A stretch of 64,000 nt of DNA from Gambelia wislizenii (GCA_030847615.1 JAUMIR010000002.1:322181386-322245385), one strand, 5' to 3'; shown: positions 53,301 to 54,353, numbered from the stretch's first letter. The notes: generated from the sequence alone by a model not told the origin. Numbers and translations are program-made.

Positions 53301-54315
53301 CTTGACCAACAGAACAGGCGTCACTTCCGACTATTAATTTTTTTTTCTTGAATCTAGGTACCATGGCAGTTTAGTCAGCGTGACTTCCACAATACAGATG
53401 CAATGGCTGTGGGACTTCAGTGGAAAGAAGTCTTTTTGGATAGGTATGTATGAAACAGAATGTCAGTTCTGAAACCTGTGGCCTACCATTCCTTCCAAAG
53501 GCAGCAAGGATAAGATATTTTCCTCAGTGTCCTTTAAGATACTAATTTCAAAATGTAAGCTAAGCTTACTCTTAGCTCATCTTCCATGCAAGGTAAATTC
53601 CTGGTCCTTCAGGTGTCTGGCATGGAGTTTCCATGCTCACCAGCTTTGTCCTTGGAGCTCTTTTTTGGTTTGGCCTGTCTCCCAGCCAGTTCCATTCTTC
53701 TGGAGAGTTGCCCTTATTCCCTGTGAGTTCATGGCTCAGCTTCAATATCAGATCTTGTAAGGAGCAACTCTTGACCAGATGGTGTCAGGGGACTGGCCAA
53801 GGGTCACTGGCTTCAGCCATTTGCTGCATTTCCTTGCTACAGGTACTAAATCCATTCAGATGGCACTTTCCCTAGTCTAAACACACTCTAGCATAGTTTT
53901 CACAATGAACCTTCCCAAAACTAAAACTTCTGTGCATGTAGTGTATATCCATCTAATATAATTATTGCTAGAATAGATGTTTGCTAGAAAATTATGATAC
54001 AGAGAATCAGATAACATTGTCAGAGAGGCAGAAGTTTAATTGAGAGGGAATATCTACCTACCTACCTACCTACCTACCTATGTAACTATCAGTCATCTAC
54101 TTTAATTCATTATAGGCTTGAGTGATCACCGAAATCCAGGTCAATTGGAATGGAATGATGGAGAACAGGTTACTTACACAAACTGGAGAAAAGACCCACC
54201 TCGTCTTTCAAAGAAAGGAAAGAACTGCTTTTTAGCACAACAGCAGGGAAAATGGCAAAGAAAGGACTGCAGGAAGGGCAAAGGATACAACTATATATGC
54301 TCTAGGAAACTATAA
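397..54315 (+). CDS. FREM1: FREM1, 3' part: 14 coding exons, spliced, 5' end outside window
   Basis: FREM1 is a secreted matrix protein of the epithelial-mesenchymal basement membrane that forms a mutually stabilising complex with FRAS1 and FREM2. Exons: 397..661, 9616..10030, 11516..11717, 14299..14443, 26032..26161, 29516..29588, 33224..33373, 38964..39193, 43318..43365, 44548..44700, 44907..45035, 48512..48627, 53358..53443, 54116..54315. All exon phases match, giving 779 residues plus stop after a split first codon. Domain order, numbering from the first whole codon: three CSPG repeats (about 1-342), Calx-beta (343-459), a variable linker (460-603), a conserved stretch ahead of the lectin domain (604-652) and a C-type lectin domain (653-779). 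The terminal lectin domain separates FREM1 from FRAS1, FREM2 and FREM3. Identification rests on recognising the family protein and on CER1 being next door. Exons were placed by eye; the small linker exons are the least certain. Confidence 0.93.
681..731 (+). repeat. (CTTT)n microsatellite
   Basis: A nearly perfect tetranucleotide run lies 20 bp inside the intron after the first visible FREM1 exon. It is likely length-polymorphic. Confidence 0.95.
732..2582. other. FREM1 intron, mostly without recognisable features
   Basis: AT-rich intronic DNA. I see only a run of 10 C at 2079-2088 and a (CTG/CTT)n tract at 2285-2331. The tract produces spurious poly-Leu (plus) and poly-Glu (minus) open frames. 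No repeat family was recognised in the remainder. Confidence 0.6.
2285..2331 (+). repeat. (CTG)n(CTT)n microsatellite
   Basis: CTG repeats grade into about 13 CTT units. It is intronic and non-coding despite open frames on both strands. Confidence 0.92.
2583..2862. mobile_element. Tigger/pogo-like non-autonomous element (diverged)
   Basis: Begins with CAGTCCTC next to TA and ends with ACTATTCTGTA. It has the internal TTTCTCTAGGCATTT block and the final alternation of 'phrases' seen in better copies at 29.98, 34.45 and 48.82 kb. It is heavily diverged, so boundaries are approximate. Confidence 0.4.
2863..3920. other. Intronic stretch, no recognised element
   Basis: Includes a run of 14 C at 3703-3716 and a short GGGA-rich tract near 3560. 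Nothing else is supportable. The open frames here have no family signature. Confidence 0.5.
3921..4815 (-). mobile_element. RTE/BovB-like LINE, 3' part with RT C-terminal region
   Basis: Read on the minus strand, 4706..4236 is an open 156-aa stretch matching the region after the reverse-transcriptase core of RTE-clade BovB LINEs. Recognisable landmarks are KTKIM, FLGS, a DCSQEI block, CESWT and the WRRVLRIPW motif. Further 3' (plus-strand leftwards) lies non-coding tail ending in GACTTGAGGGCAGTTAAC followed by (AAC)8 at 3944-3921. A 5'-truncated retrotransposon copy, no longer autonomous. BovB is known in squamates and for apparent horizontal transfer. Confidence 0.85.
4816..7177. other. FREM1 intron; AT-rich, with one possible conserved element
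   Basis: No repeat was recognised. The section 5550-5860 has balanced, complex sequence without stop-rich low complexity or transposon hallmarks and is listed separately as a possible conserved non-coding element. A short inverted repeat (CTGTTGGTC / GACCAACAG) lies at about 6244-6292. Confidence 0.45.
5550..5860. promoter_or_regulatory. Candidate conserved non-coding element in FREM1 intron
   Basis: High-complexity, repeat-free block with several homeodomain-like TAAT/ATTA cores and GATTAGC-type motifs between AT-rich flanks. Its appearance is the only basis; no alignment was possible. It could equally be ordinary unique intron. Confidence 0.25.
7178..7400 (+). mobile_element. tRNA-derived MIR-core SINE with LINE-like tail
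   Basis: The tRNA-like head carries A-box TGGTGTAGTGGTTTGAG and B-box GGTTTGAATCC. A MIR/CORE-like centre follows (GGTGACCTAAGGCAAGTCAC). The tail GACTTGAAGGCACACAACAACA resembles the end of the BovB-like LINE at 3.9 kb. Full length. Confidence 0.88.
7401..9194. other. FREM1 intron, nothing recognised except one inverted repeat
   Basis: Unique-looking intron. A perfect 17-bp inverted repeat (GGCTTGCTTGGGACTGC at 8836-8852, complement at 8907-8923) could form a stem around a 54-base loop. Confidence 0.5.
9195..9480. mobile_element. Palindromic MITE-like element
   Basis: Self-complementary halves (GGGATTTGTAGTTTGGTGA near 9285; complement-like ACCAAACCACAAATTCC near 9398) mark a foldback non-autonomous DNA element. 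The same 'ACTACAAATCCCA' phrase occurs in MITEs at 34.2, 42.7, 51.3 and 58.0 kb. Confidence 0.55.
9616..10030 (+). CDS. FREM1: FREM1 exon b: end of one CSPG repeat plus the next
   Basis: Acceptor CTCTTTTTGCCAG precedes 9616. The first base completes the Arg codon split at 661, giving MFRFIISNG across the junction. It encodes a complete CSPG repeat ([39 protein letters not shown]). The donor is CAG|GCAAGT, a GC-type site; no in-frame GT donor fits, and the next exon continues in phase 0. The frame is also open upstream to 9566, but that is intron. Confidence 0.92.
10057..10084 (+). repeat. (CA)n microsatellite
   Basis: CA dinucleotide run about 30 bp inside the intron, close to the GC-type donor. 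Confidence 0.9.
10085..11515. other. FREM1 intron without recognised features
   Basis: AT-rich unique sequence. No transposon ends, RNA gene or convincing open frame is seen. Confidence 0.5.
11516..11717 (+). CDS. FREM1: FREM1 exon c: first half of the last CSPG repeat
   Basis: Acceptor TTTTGTTTCAG precedes 11516 and donor CAG|GTATTC follows 11717. Starts in phase 0 (VDSPAKPAP) and contains the CSPG pattern [14 protein letters not shown]. It ends one base into a Gly codon completed at 14299. Confidence 0.92.
11718..12322. other. FREM1 intron without recognised features
   Basis: Nothing recognised in this interval before the L1 target site. Confidence 0.5.
12340..13255 (-). mobile_element. 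5'-truncated L1 LINE with 17-bp target-site duplication
   Basis: On the minus strand, 13255..12821 is open for 144 aa and matches the extreme C-terminus of L1 ORF2: the [10 protein letters not shown] block, then CWKCG and HMWWYC cysteine-tryptophan motifs. The A-rich tail is the T-rich run at about 12340-12370. The copy is flanked by identical 17-bp repeats AGCCTGGCATTTCTTTT at 12323-12339 and 13256-13272. The perfect duplication shows a recent insertion by target-primed reverse transcription. Confidence 0.92.
13273..14298. other. FREM1 intron without recognised features
   Basis: Unique-looking intron sequence; no element or RNA gene identified. Confidence 0.5.
14299..14443 (+). CDS. FREM1: FREM1 exon d: second half of the last CSPG repeat
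   Basis: Acceptor ATATTTCCTCAG precedes 14299 and donor GAG|GTAATT follows 14443. Completes the Gly codon from 11717, then [12 protein letters not shown] and [14 protein letters not shown], the typical end of a CSPG repeat. It ends two bases into an Arg codon finished at 26032. The open frame upstream to 14127 is intronic. Confidence 0.92.
14653..14673 (+). repeat. (CAGA)n microsatellite
   Basis: Short CAGA tetranucleotide run in the intron. Confidence 0.85.
14725..16330 (-). mobile_element. BovB-like RTE LINE fragments, interrupted by a Tc1-like insertion
   Basis: 14725-15108 aligns by eye with the 3' part of the copy at 3.9-4.4 kb (phrases such as AGCACCACATTTCAAATGAG). On the minus strand 16090..15674 is open for 138 aa and matches the N-terminal apurinic-like endonuclease of Bov[21 protein letters not shown], and [10 protein letters not shown] followed by a degraded GNWN where GDWN is expected. 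Much of the RT region between is missing, so this copy is internally deleted. Confidence 0.82.
15109..15350. mobile_element. Tc1/mariner-like terminal fragment inserted in the BovB-like LINE
   Basis: Begins CAGTTGTAATCAAAATTATT next to TA, a terminal form typical of Tc1/mariner transposons, and interrupts LINE sequence that is recognisable on both sides. I do not see a matching inverted end, so the right boundary is approximate and the copy is probably truncated. Confidence 0.45.
16565..16637 (+). mobile_element. 3' fragment of a tRNA-derived SINE
   Basis: Contains CTTGGCAAGAAAACTC, then CTACTTGAAGGCATG and AACAACAAC, matching the 3' third of the tRNA SINEs in this window. Confidence 0.6.
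16935..17165 (+). mobile_element. 5S rRNA-derived SINE (SINE3-type)
   Basis: The head matches 5S rRNA in order: ACCCTGAAGGCACCAGATC, AGAAGCTA, GGTCAGGCCTGATTAG, CTTGGATGGGGGACTGCC, GGGAATACCAGG and TGCTGTAGG-like CTGTAGG. This preserves the internal 5S promoter region (A box, intermediate element, C box) with substitutions. It is fused to a non-5S tail (GTCACCATAAGTTGAC, CAACTTTAAGGCATG) related to the tails of the tRNA SINEs and the BovB-like LINE. It is a retroposon and not a functional 5S gene. Confidence 0.85.
17195..17490 (-). mobile_element. BovB-like LINE 5' fragment with internal (CTTT)n
   Basis: Repeats the phrases found at 15985-16200 (CACTTTAGCTCACTCACC, GCAATGTTTATA, GCTTCTCAC). 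A (CTTT)n run at 17264-17313 is inserted or expanded in the middle. Confidence 0.75.
17264..17313 (+). repeat. (CTTT)n microsatellite
   Basis: About 12 near-perfect CTTT units inside a LINE fragment. Confidence 0.93.
17491..18850. other. FREM1 intron without recognised features
   Basis: Mostly AT-rich unique sequence. A weak MITE-like phrase (ACTACTGCTCCTAAAATTCC) lies near 17570. Confidence 0.45.
18851..19045 (+). mobile_element. Tigger/pogo-like MITE, subfamily A, 3'-truncated
   Basis: Starts CAGTTGGACCCCCATATCC after TA. It shares ATCCACTGATTCA, CCATAGAGTCTTCCTAGAAA and GGAAGTCCCTTTATTTTC phrases with copies at 28.05 and 63.18 kb. The right end is missing. Confidence 0.65.
19168..19822. 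mobile_element. hAT-like non-autonomous DNA element
   Basis: Left end GGGCGTCACTACACAGGGGG and right end CACTAGTGTAGACAAAGCC are imperfect inverted repeats. Internal phrases (CTTTGGCCCAGAGCTG, ACCACTCTGGTCCAGA) recur in the element at 31.80-32.55 kb. No transposase frame is present. Confidence 0.55.
19823..20867. other. FREM1 intron; one (GAT)n microsatellite
   Basis: A (GAT)n run occupies 20329-20353. A short MITE-like phrase (GGATTCTGGAAGTTGTAGTCC) lies near 19933. The rest is unremarkable. Confidence 0.5.
20868..20990. mobile_element. Palindromic MITE-like fragment
   Basis: Short self-complementary unit: GCCAGAATCCTCTAGCCAG near 20896 against GGCTGAGGGATTCTGG near 20935, ending TAGTTGTAGTCC. 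A similar unit lies at 29.7 kb. Confidence 0.5.
21661..21758. mobile_element. Compact foldback MITE
   Basis: Almost the whole 98 bp is an inverted repeat: AAGGACTTTTTCAGACAAG on the left, CTTGTCCGAAAAAGTTCT on the right, with a GC-rich inner stem GCAGCCTCGC / GGCGAGGCTGC around a loop near 21706-21710. The ends resemble those of the TTATCAGA elements at 35.1 and 49.7 kb. Confidence 0.75.
21889..22110. repeat. (AAC)n(ATTT)n joined to an interspersed repeat tail
   Basis: (AAC)n then (ATTT)n to about 21926, followed by ACCTGCTTCTCCCCATGG and an A-rich, TTAAAA-rich stretch. The same phrase follows AACAACAAC at 44.23 kb. The family is not identified. Confidence 0.5.
22568..23840. mobile_element. 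Possible hAT-like element or composite
   Basis: Possible ends TTGGGGTTGTCTAAATGGC and GCCTAGACAAGCCCTAAG are imperfect inverses. Internally it carries twice a module (GCTGATTGG.CAGAC near 22795 and the related GCAGATTGGTCAGACG near 23432) also found at 21.41 kb (inverted) and 46.48 kb. It may be two overlapping elements. No transposase frame. Confidence 0.35.
23841..24535. other. FREM1 intron without recognised features
   Basis: Unique-looking sequence; a G9 run lies near 24374. Nothing else supportable. Confidence 0.45.
24536..24821. mobile_element. 286-bp foldback element (near-full-length palindrome)
   Basis: The outer end GCCTTACCATACTCTGAAGA at 24536 is the exact complement of the outer end finishing at 24821. 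Homology continues through TTTTTTCATTCCAGTC and GGTAAAAC down to the inner stem GTCTTTTTGCTAA (24668-24680) and TTAGCAAAAAGAC (24695-24707), with a 14-base loop. The arms have diverged by scattered substitutions and small indels. No open reading frame; probably an old non-autonomous foldback transposon. Confidence 0.78.
24822..25214. other. FREM1 intron, no recognised element
   Basis: Contains a G11 run near 24970. Otherwise nothing seen. Confidence 0.45.
25215..25416. mobile_element. Tigger/pogo-like MITE, subfamily B
   Basis: Shares AATACCAAAATCTGTGGATG, CTCAAGTCCCATTATATA and a right end GGGCCGACTGTA with the copies at 57.08 and 63.57 kb. Ends at TA. No coding capacity. Confidence 0.7.
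25417..26031. other. End of FREM1 intron, no recognised element
   Basis: Unique-looking sequence ending in the pyrimidine tract TTTCTTTCTCCCTCCCCCAA that serves the acceptor at 26031. Confidence 0.5.
26032..26161 (+). CDS. FREM1: FREM1 exon e: start of Calx-beta domain
   Basis: Acceptor CCCCCAACAG precedes 26032. The first base completes the Arg codon from 14443, giving [14 protein letters not shown]. Encodes [18 protein letters not shown] and SAFVAVK, the N-terminal strands of the single Calx-beta domain. Ends on a codon boundary; donor AAG|GTAATA. Confidence 0.93.
26162..27726. other. FREM1 intron without recognised features
   Basis: No clear transposon ends. Mixed-complexity unique sequence. 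Confidence 0.45.
27727..28493. mobile_element. hAT-like element carrying a nested Tigger-like MITE
   Basis: Possible ends TAGGGTTTGTCTGTACC and GGTGTAGATGGGACCTA are imperfect inverses. A Tigger-like unit at 28050-28285 splits the internal part. The 160-aa minus-strand open frame over 27549-28031 has no protein family signature. Confidence 0.4.
28050..28285 (+). mobile_element. Tigger/pogo-like MITE, subfamily A
   Basis: CCCCCATATCCACTGATTCA on the left and CGGGCGTCCTACTGTA on the right. The internal CCATAGAGACTTCCTAGAAA and GGAAGTCC-like blocks match copies at 18.85 and 63.18 kb. Confidence 0.72.
28494..29515. other. FREM1 intron without recognised transposons
   Basis: AT-rich unique sequence. 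The block at about 28800-29000 is of high complexity and could be conserved, but nothing proves it. Confidence 0.4.
29516..29588 (+). CDS. FREM1: FREM1 exon f: middle of Calx-beta domain
   Basis: Acceptor TTTTATATATTAG precedes 29516 and donor CAG|GTAAGC follows 29588. The 73-bp exon encodes [18 protein letters not shown] and LIQFDPG, characteristic of Calx-beta (G-x-DF, then a FxPG strand). It starts on a codon boundary and ends one base into a Gly codon. Confidence 0.93.
29705..29812. mobile_element. Palindromic MITE-like fragment
   Basis: ACTACAGCTCCCATAATCCC on the left against GGGATTCTGGGAAATGTAGT on the right, around a short centre. Same class as the unit at 20.87 kb. Confidence 0.6.
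29980..30236. mobile_element. Tigger/pogo-like MITE, subfamily C (diverged)
   Basis: Phrases CAGTTATCCACGACTGAAAA, ATACCATAGAATCAC, AATGCCTAGAGAG and GGAAGTCCTTTATTTTTAAT match copies at 34.45 and 48.82 kb. The right part ends ATAGGGGGAGGCTG. Confidence 0.6.
30245..30805 (+). mobile_element. Remnant of a CR1/L2-group LINE, 3' end
   Basis: The plus strand at about 30282-30340 translates to [19 protein letters not shown], the motif that follows the RT core in L2/CR1-group LINEs. Distal to it is a decayed C-terminal region and a tail ending in AAATAAATAAAT at about 30790-30806. Frames are broken. Confidence 0.5.
30806..31801. other. FREM1 intron with one repeat tail
   Basis: 31625-31755 looks like the 3' tail of a LINE or SINE (ACCACCTTGAGCACTATTG, then GGCGGGATATAAATAAATAA and an (ATAA)n run). 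The remainder is unrecognised. Confidence 0.45.
31802..32546. mobile_element. hAT-like non-autonomous DNA element, 745 bp
   Basis: Starts CAGGGCTTGTCTACAC and ends TTTAGACAAGGCGTCAG, imperfect inverted ends of the hAT CAG...CTG type. The 8-bp flanks CTGCAACT (31794-31801) and TTGCAATT (32547-32554) match at 6 of 8 positions, as expected of an aged 8-bp duplication. Internal similarity to 19.17-19.82 kb. No transposase. Confidence 0.7.
32547..33223. other. FREM1 intron without recognised features
   Basis: Nothing recognised. The AT-rich run TGTAATTAAAATGTTTAC, unusually poor in pyrimidines, precedes the exon acceptor. Confidence 0.45.
33224..33373 (+). CDS. FREM1: FREM1 exon g: end of Calx-beta domain
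   Basis: Acceptor TTCTGGTAG precedes 33224 and donor GAG|GTATTC follows 33373. Two bases complete the Gly codon from 29588, then [35 protein letters not shown] and [10 protein letters not shown], the hallmark Calx-beta end (D-G-x-x-E-x-x-E, F, then I-x-D). It ends one base into a Gly codon. Confidence 0.94.
33447..33594 (-). mobile_element. Sauria SINE, 3' fragment
   Basis: Minus-oriented: TTATACCCCGCTCTTCAGCC, GCTATCAGAGTGGCTTACAA, CAATAGCTATTTACACATCT and CCAATGTGTGTTAGCTAATT in the order seen in the full copy at 42.9 kb. The tRNA head is missing. Confidence 0.8.
33595..34154. other. FREM1 intron without recognised features
   Basis: Nothing identified. Confidence 0.45.
34155..34390. mobile_element. 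Palindromic MITE, about 235 bp
   Basis: Halves are self-complementary: TTATTCCACTTTAACTGCTC on the left, GAGCAGTTAAAGAGGAATAA on the right; CCTGTGGAATCCTGGGATTT against CCCAGAATTCCACAGGAGG. Outer ends TATCACACTATGCGG / CATGGTGTAGTGTG. Close relative at 58.0 kb. Confidence 0.8.
34445..34750. mobile_element. Tigger/pogo-like MITE, subfamily C, with internal inverted duplication
   Basis: CAGTACAACCCTTGTATCCA at the left; ACCAGGGTTGTAATGTA at the right. The block CCTCTCTAGGCATCTTCTAG is present three times: forward from 34513, inverted ending at 34594, then forward again from about 34600. Confidence 0.7.
34780..35000. repeat. Interspersed repeat tail, family not identified
   Basis: TTTTTATTTATATCTTGCC then CAGTTTACAGACTGAAAAG and an A-rich, TTAAAA-rich stretch typical of lizard LINE/SINE 3' ends. 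Confidence 0.4.
35081..35668. mobile_element. TTATCAGA-ended DNA element, 588 bp
   Basis: Ends CCTAGGGACTTTATCAGA and TCTGATAAAGTCCTAGG are near-perfect inverted repeats. The inner sequence (GGCAAAAGAATGTTAATG; GCGAGAATCAGCGAGATCTC) occurs in reverse orientation in the element at 49.69-50.47 kb. No transposase frame; superfamily not assigned. Confidence 0.72.
36232..36480 (-). mobile_element. tRNA-derived MIR-core SINE
   Basis: (GTT)n at the left, then TTCTGACTTATG, GTGACTTGCCCAAGGTCACC and a tRNA head ending CACTACACCACACTGGCTC. Full-length copy in minus orientation. Confidence 0.88.
36481..37105. other. FREM1 intron with a SINE-tail fragment
   Basis: 36705-36785 contains CTTGCTGTACACCGCCCCGG then ATTATTATTATT, a repeat tail. 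The rest is unrecognised. Confidence 0.4.
37106..37290 (-). mobile_element. CR1 LINE 3'-end fragment (older subfamily)
   Basis: Starts ATCATAGAATTGTAGGTTGG, the inverted CR1 3' end, then GAGACCACAAGGGCCATCT and GCCATCCAGCCTCTATTTAA. More diverged than the 39.7 and 41.2 kb copies. Confidence 0.85.
37539..37782. mobile_element. Short TTATCAGAC-ended DNA element, copy 1
   Basis: Ends TTATCAGAC and TCTGATAA with shared interior (AGCGCTGCTGTGGACGAGGC, TTGACGGGGACAAG, GGAGGACAACGTCATCTG) also present at 47135-47372. No coding capacity. Confidence 0.7.
37783..38963. other. FREM1 intron, polypyrimidine-rich, no recognised element
   Basis: A pyrimidine-rich tract lies at 38130-38240, and another at 37380-37530 left of the preceding element. 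These give spurious frames on the minus strand. Nothing else seen. Confidence 0.45.
38964..39193 (+). CDS. FREM1: FREM1 exon h: linker between Calx-beta and lectin domain
   Basis: Acceptor GTTTGCTTTTCAG precedes 38964 and donor AGA|GTAAGG follows 39193. Two bases complete Gly from 33373 to give [17 protein letters not shown], matching the mammalian KGGQC junction. The rest is Ser-rich, basic and poorly conserved. Ends on a codon boundary (AIENGKR). It is supported mainly by phase and junction match. Confidence 0.85.
39653..40580 (-). mobile_element. Sauria SINE split by a CR1 insertion
   Basis: The SINE 3' end lies at 39653-39715 (TTATACCCCACTCTTCAGCC, GCAGCTTACAG). Its continuation resumes at about 40518 (ATAGCAATTTACACATCTCC, CCAATGTGTGTTAG). 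The CR1 at 39716-40517 sits exactly between, so the SINE is older than the CR1 insertion. Confidence 0.8.
39716..40517 (-). mobile_element. CR1 LINE, 5'-truncated, with intact RT C-terminal frame
   Basis: The inverted CR1 3' end ATCATAGAATCATAGAATTG begins at 39719. The minus strand is open across the whole coding part and gives [60 protein letters not shown] and AVRQWNTLP, the canonical end of the CR1 reverse transcriptase. No stops in more than 230 codons indicates a young copy. Confidence 0.93.
40581..41239. other. FREM1 intron without recognised features
   Basis: Nothing identified between the two CR1 copies. Confidence 0.45.
41240..42060 (-). mobile_element. Second CR1 LINE copy, intact RT C-terminal frame
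   Basis: Begins GATAGAATCATAGAATC. The minus frame 42025..41327 (232 codons, no stops) differs from the copy at 39.7 kb at about 11 residues by my direct comparison, so the two are the same subfamily and young. Truncated at the 5' side near 42060. Confidence 0.93.
42061..42721. other. FREM1 intron without recognised features
   Basis: GC-richer stretch, unrecognised. Minus-strand Pro-rich frame at 42088-42417 has no family signature. Confidence 0.4.
42722..43200. mobile_element. Palindromic MITE interrupted by a Sauria SINE
   Basis: Left part 42722-42900 (TCACATCACACAGGTTTAG, ATCCTGGGATTTGTAGTTTG, AAATCCCAGGATTCCATGG, GCAGTTAA). Right part from about 43165 (ATAATGGTATAATGTGAAAA). The SINE at 42901-43164 splits it, so the MITE is older. 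Confidence 0.7.
42901..43164 (-). mobile_element. Sauria SINE, near full length
   Basis: Minus strand order: tRNA-like head (CGCAGTGGTTAAATGCTAG; B-box-like GTTCGATTCC), then CTCAGCCTTCCATC, GTCGGTAAATTGAGTACCC, GGGGGGCAATTAGCTAACAC, AATAGCTATTGCTT and TATAAATAAATAAAA. This is the diagnostic structure of the squamate Sauria SINE, whose tail derives from BovB-type LINEs. Confidence 0.93.
43318..43365 (+). CDS. FREM1: FREM1 exon i: 48-bp linker exon
   Basis: Acceptor TTTTCCTTCCAG precedes 43318 and donor AAA|GTAAGA follows 43365. It encodes 16 residues, [16 protein letters not shown], close to the human V-R-P-S-S-V-x-R-N-G-T-D-I segment. Both ends fall on codon boundaries. Confidence 0.9.
43366..44547. 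other. FREM1 intron, mostly unrecognised
   Basis: 44225-44285 repeats AACAACAAC followed by ACCTGCTTCTCCCTATGG, the family also at 21.89 kb. Otherwise AT-rich unique sequence. Confidence 0.45.
44548..44700 (+). CDS. FREM1: FREM1 exon j: linker
   Basis: Acceptor TTTATCATCAAG precedes 44548 (weak pyrimidine tract) and donor CTG|GTATAC follows 44700. It encodes 51 residues starting [18 protein letters not shown] and ending [11 protein letters not shown]; the YHG start and the E-x-PQAD phrase match mammalian FREM1. Phase 0 at both ends. Confidence 0.85.
44907..45035 (+). CDS. FREM1: FREM1 exon k: conserved stretch before the lectin domain
   Basis: Acceptor TTCTTTTTCTTTCAG precedes 44907 and donor AAG|GTGGCA follows 45035. 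It encodes 43 residues including [20 protein letters not shown], strongly like mammalian FREM1. Phase 0 at both ends. Confidence 0.92.
45036..45120. other. Short intron stretch before a foldback element
   Basis: Nothing recognised. Confidence 0.4.
45121..45185. mobile_element. 65-bp near-perfect hairpin (mini-MITE)
   Basis: TTTTCAAACCTGTCA and TAGCAAAGGT on the left pair with ACCTTTGCTA and TGACAGGTTTGAAA on the right across a 4-base loop CTAC at 45152-45155. Likely the palindromic remnant of a DNA transposon. Confidence 0.75.
45298..45504 (-). mobile_element. tRNA-derived MIR-core SINE
   Basis: TTGTTGTTGTGTGCCTTCAA, CGACTTATGGTGATCC, GTGACTTGCCCAAGGTCACC and CACTACACCATGCTGGCTC, minus orientation, full length. 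Confidence 0.9.
45636..46682. mobile_element. hAT-like non-autonomous element, 1,047 bp
   Basis: Terminal inverted repeats TAAGGGAGCATCTACAC (45636) and GTGTAGCTGCTCCCTTA (ends 46682), 16 of 17 matching. An internal module near 46480 (AGCTGATTAGCCAGAC) is shared with 21.4, 22.8 and 23.4 kb. No transposase. No clear flanking duplication seen. Confidence 0.75.
47135..47372. mobile_element. Short TTATCAGAC-ended DNA element, copy 2
   Basis: Ends TTATCAGAC and GTCTGATAA exactly inverse. Interior matches 37539-37782 (AGCGCTGCTGTGGATGAGGC, TTGACGGGGACAAG). Confidence 0.75.
47373..48511. other. FREM1 intron without recognised features
   Basis: A minor MITE-like phrase (CTACATTTCCTAGAATCCC) lies near 48219. 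Nothing else seen. Confidence 0.45.
48512..48627 (+). CDS. FREM1: FREM1 exon l: start of C-type lectin domain
   Basis: Acceptor TTTAATTCTAG precedes 48512 and donor ACA|GTAAGA follows 48627. It encodes [16 protein letters not shown] and [10 protein letters not shown], the first disulfide pair (C653-C664) and the alpha1-helix region with C682 of a long-form C-type lectin fold. Ends two bases into Gln. Confidence 0.93.
48822..49086. mobile_element. Tigger/pogo-like MITE, subfamily C
   Basis: Left end CAGATCACCCCCCTGTATCC after TA, right end AGGGGAGACCTG before TA. Internal AGGACTTCCAGTACAAACAT and TCTCTAGGCATTTTCTAG shared with 29.98 and 34.45 kb copies. Confidence 0.75.
49694..50473. mobile_element. 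TTATCAGA-ended DNA element interrupted by CR1
   Basis: Ends TTAGGACTTTATCAGACC and GGTCTGATAACATCCTTAG. Sequence right of the CR1 (ACATTCTTTTGCCAGCAT, TCTCGCGAGAAGATG) is the reverse complement of the 35.08-35.67 kb element. The CR1 at 49719-49926 lies inside, so it arrived later. Confidence 0.75.
49719..49926 (-). mobile_element. CR1 LINE, 3' end only
   Basis: ATCATAGAATTGTAGAGTTG then GAGACCACGAGGGCCATCCA, very close to the 39.7 and 41.2 kb copies. Truncated after about 208 bp. Confidence 0.9.
50476..50662. mobile_element. 187-bp foldback element
   Basis: Arms AAGGGGATCTTGTAGCACC (left) and GGTGCTACAAGATCCCCTT (right); inner stem GCTTTTGTAGACTTGGTCT against AAGTCTACAAAAGTTTATGC. It directly abuts the TTATCAGA element. 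Confidence 0.72.
50755..50830 (+). mobile_element. CR1 3'-end fragment, plus orientation
   Basis: TGCATGGCAGAATAGGGTTG, GACTGGATGCCC, CCAACTCTATGATTCTATGA, the CR1 3' terminus with its terminal repeat. Confidence 0.75.
50880..50990. mobile_element. Short Tigger/pogo-like MITE
   Basis: TACAGCTCAACCACTGGATC on the left and CCTGTGGATACGGTGC then TTGACCTGTA on the right, resembling a shortened relative of the subfamily C elements. Confidence 0.45.
51288..51501. mobile_element. Palindromic MITE with a 26-bp perfect terminal repeat
   Basis: Ends GCTGCCACACTGCAGAAATA and TATTTCTGCAGTGTGGCAGC are exact inverses, extended inward to 26 bp. The interior is also self-complementary (TATGGAATCCTAGGATTTTT / AAATCCCAGAATTCCATAG). 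214 bp, no coding. Confidence 0.85.
51502..53357. other. FREM1 intron, mostly unrecognised
   Basis: (TTG)n at 52873-52889; a repeat-tail fragment at about 53165-53240 (TTATTATATTATTTATTTAA, CAAAGCAGCTCACAAAA). The rest is unique-looking. Confidence 0.45.
53358..53443 (+). CDS. FREM1: FREM1 exon m: middle of C-type lectin domain
   Basis: Acceptor TTGAATCTAG precedes 53358 and donor TAG|GTATGT follows 53443. The first base completes Gln from 48627; then [20 protein letters not shown] and KKSFWIG, the L-V-x-V helix segment and the conserved WIG core of the lectin fold. Ends one base into Gly. Confidence 0.93.
53444..54115. other. Last FREM1 intron, with (TACC)n near its acceptor
   Basis: A (TACC)n run lies at 54053-54081, about 35 bp upstream of the acceptor. 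No transposon recognised. Confidence 0.55.
54116..54315 (+). CDS. FREM1: FREM1 last exon: end of C-type lectin domain and stop
   Basis: Acceptor TTCATTATAG precedes 54116. Two bases complete Gly, giving [20 protein letters not shown] and on to the lectin cysteines C751, C765 and C775. The protein ends CSRKL-stop, the same end as mammalian FREM1. The expected calcium-site motifs EPN/QPD and WND are not present (DPP and WQR at those places), so calcium-dependent sugar binding is unlikely. Confidence 0.94.
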
Positions 54316-54347
54316 AGAAAGATACATGTCTGGCCTTATTTGTGTAC

Positions 54348-54353
54348 AATAAA
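54348..54353 (+). promoter_or_regulatory. FREM1: Polyadenylation signal AATAAA for FREM1
   Basis: Canonical hexamer 33 bases after the FREM1 stop. If used, the 3' UTR is only about 50-60 nt. Another AATAAA lies at 56637-56642 and could serve a longer transcript. Confidence 0.55.
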
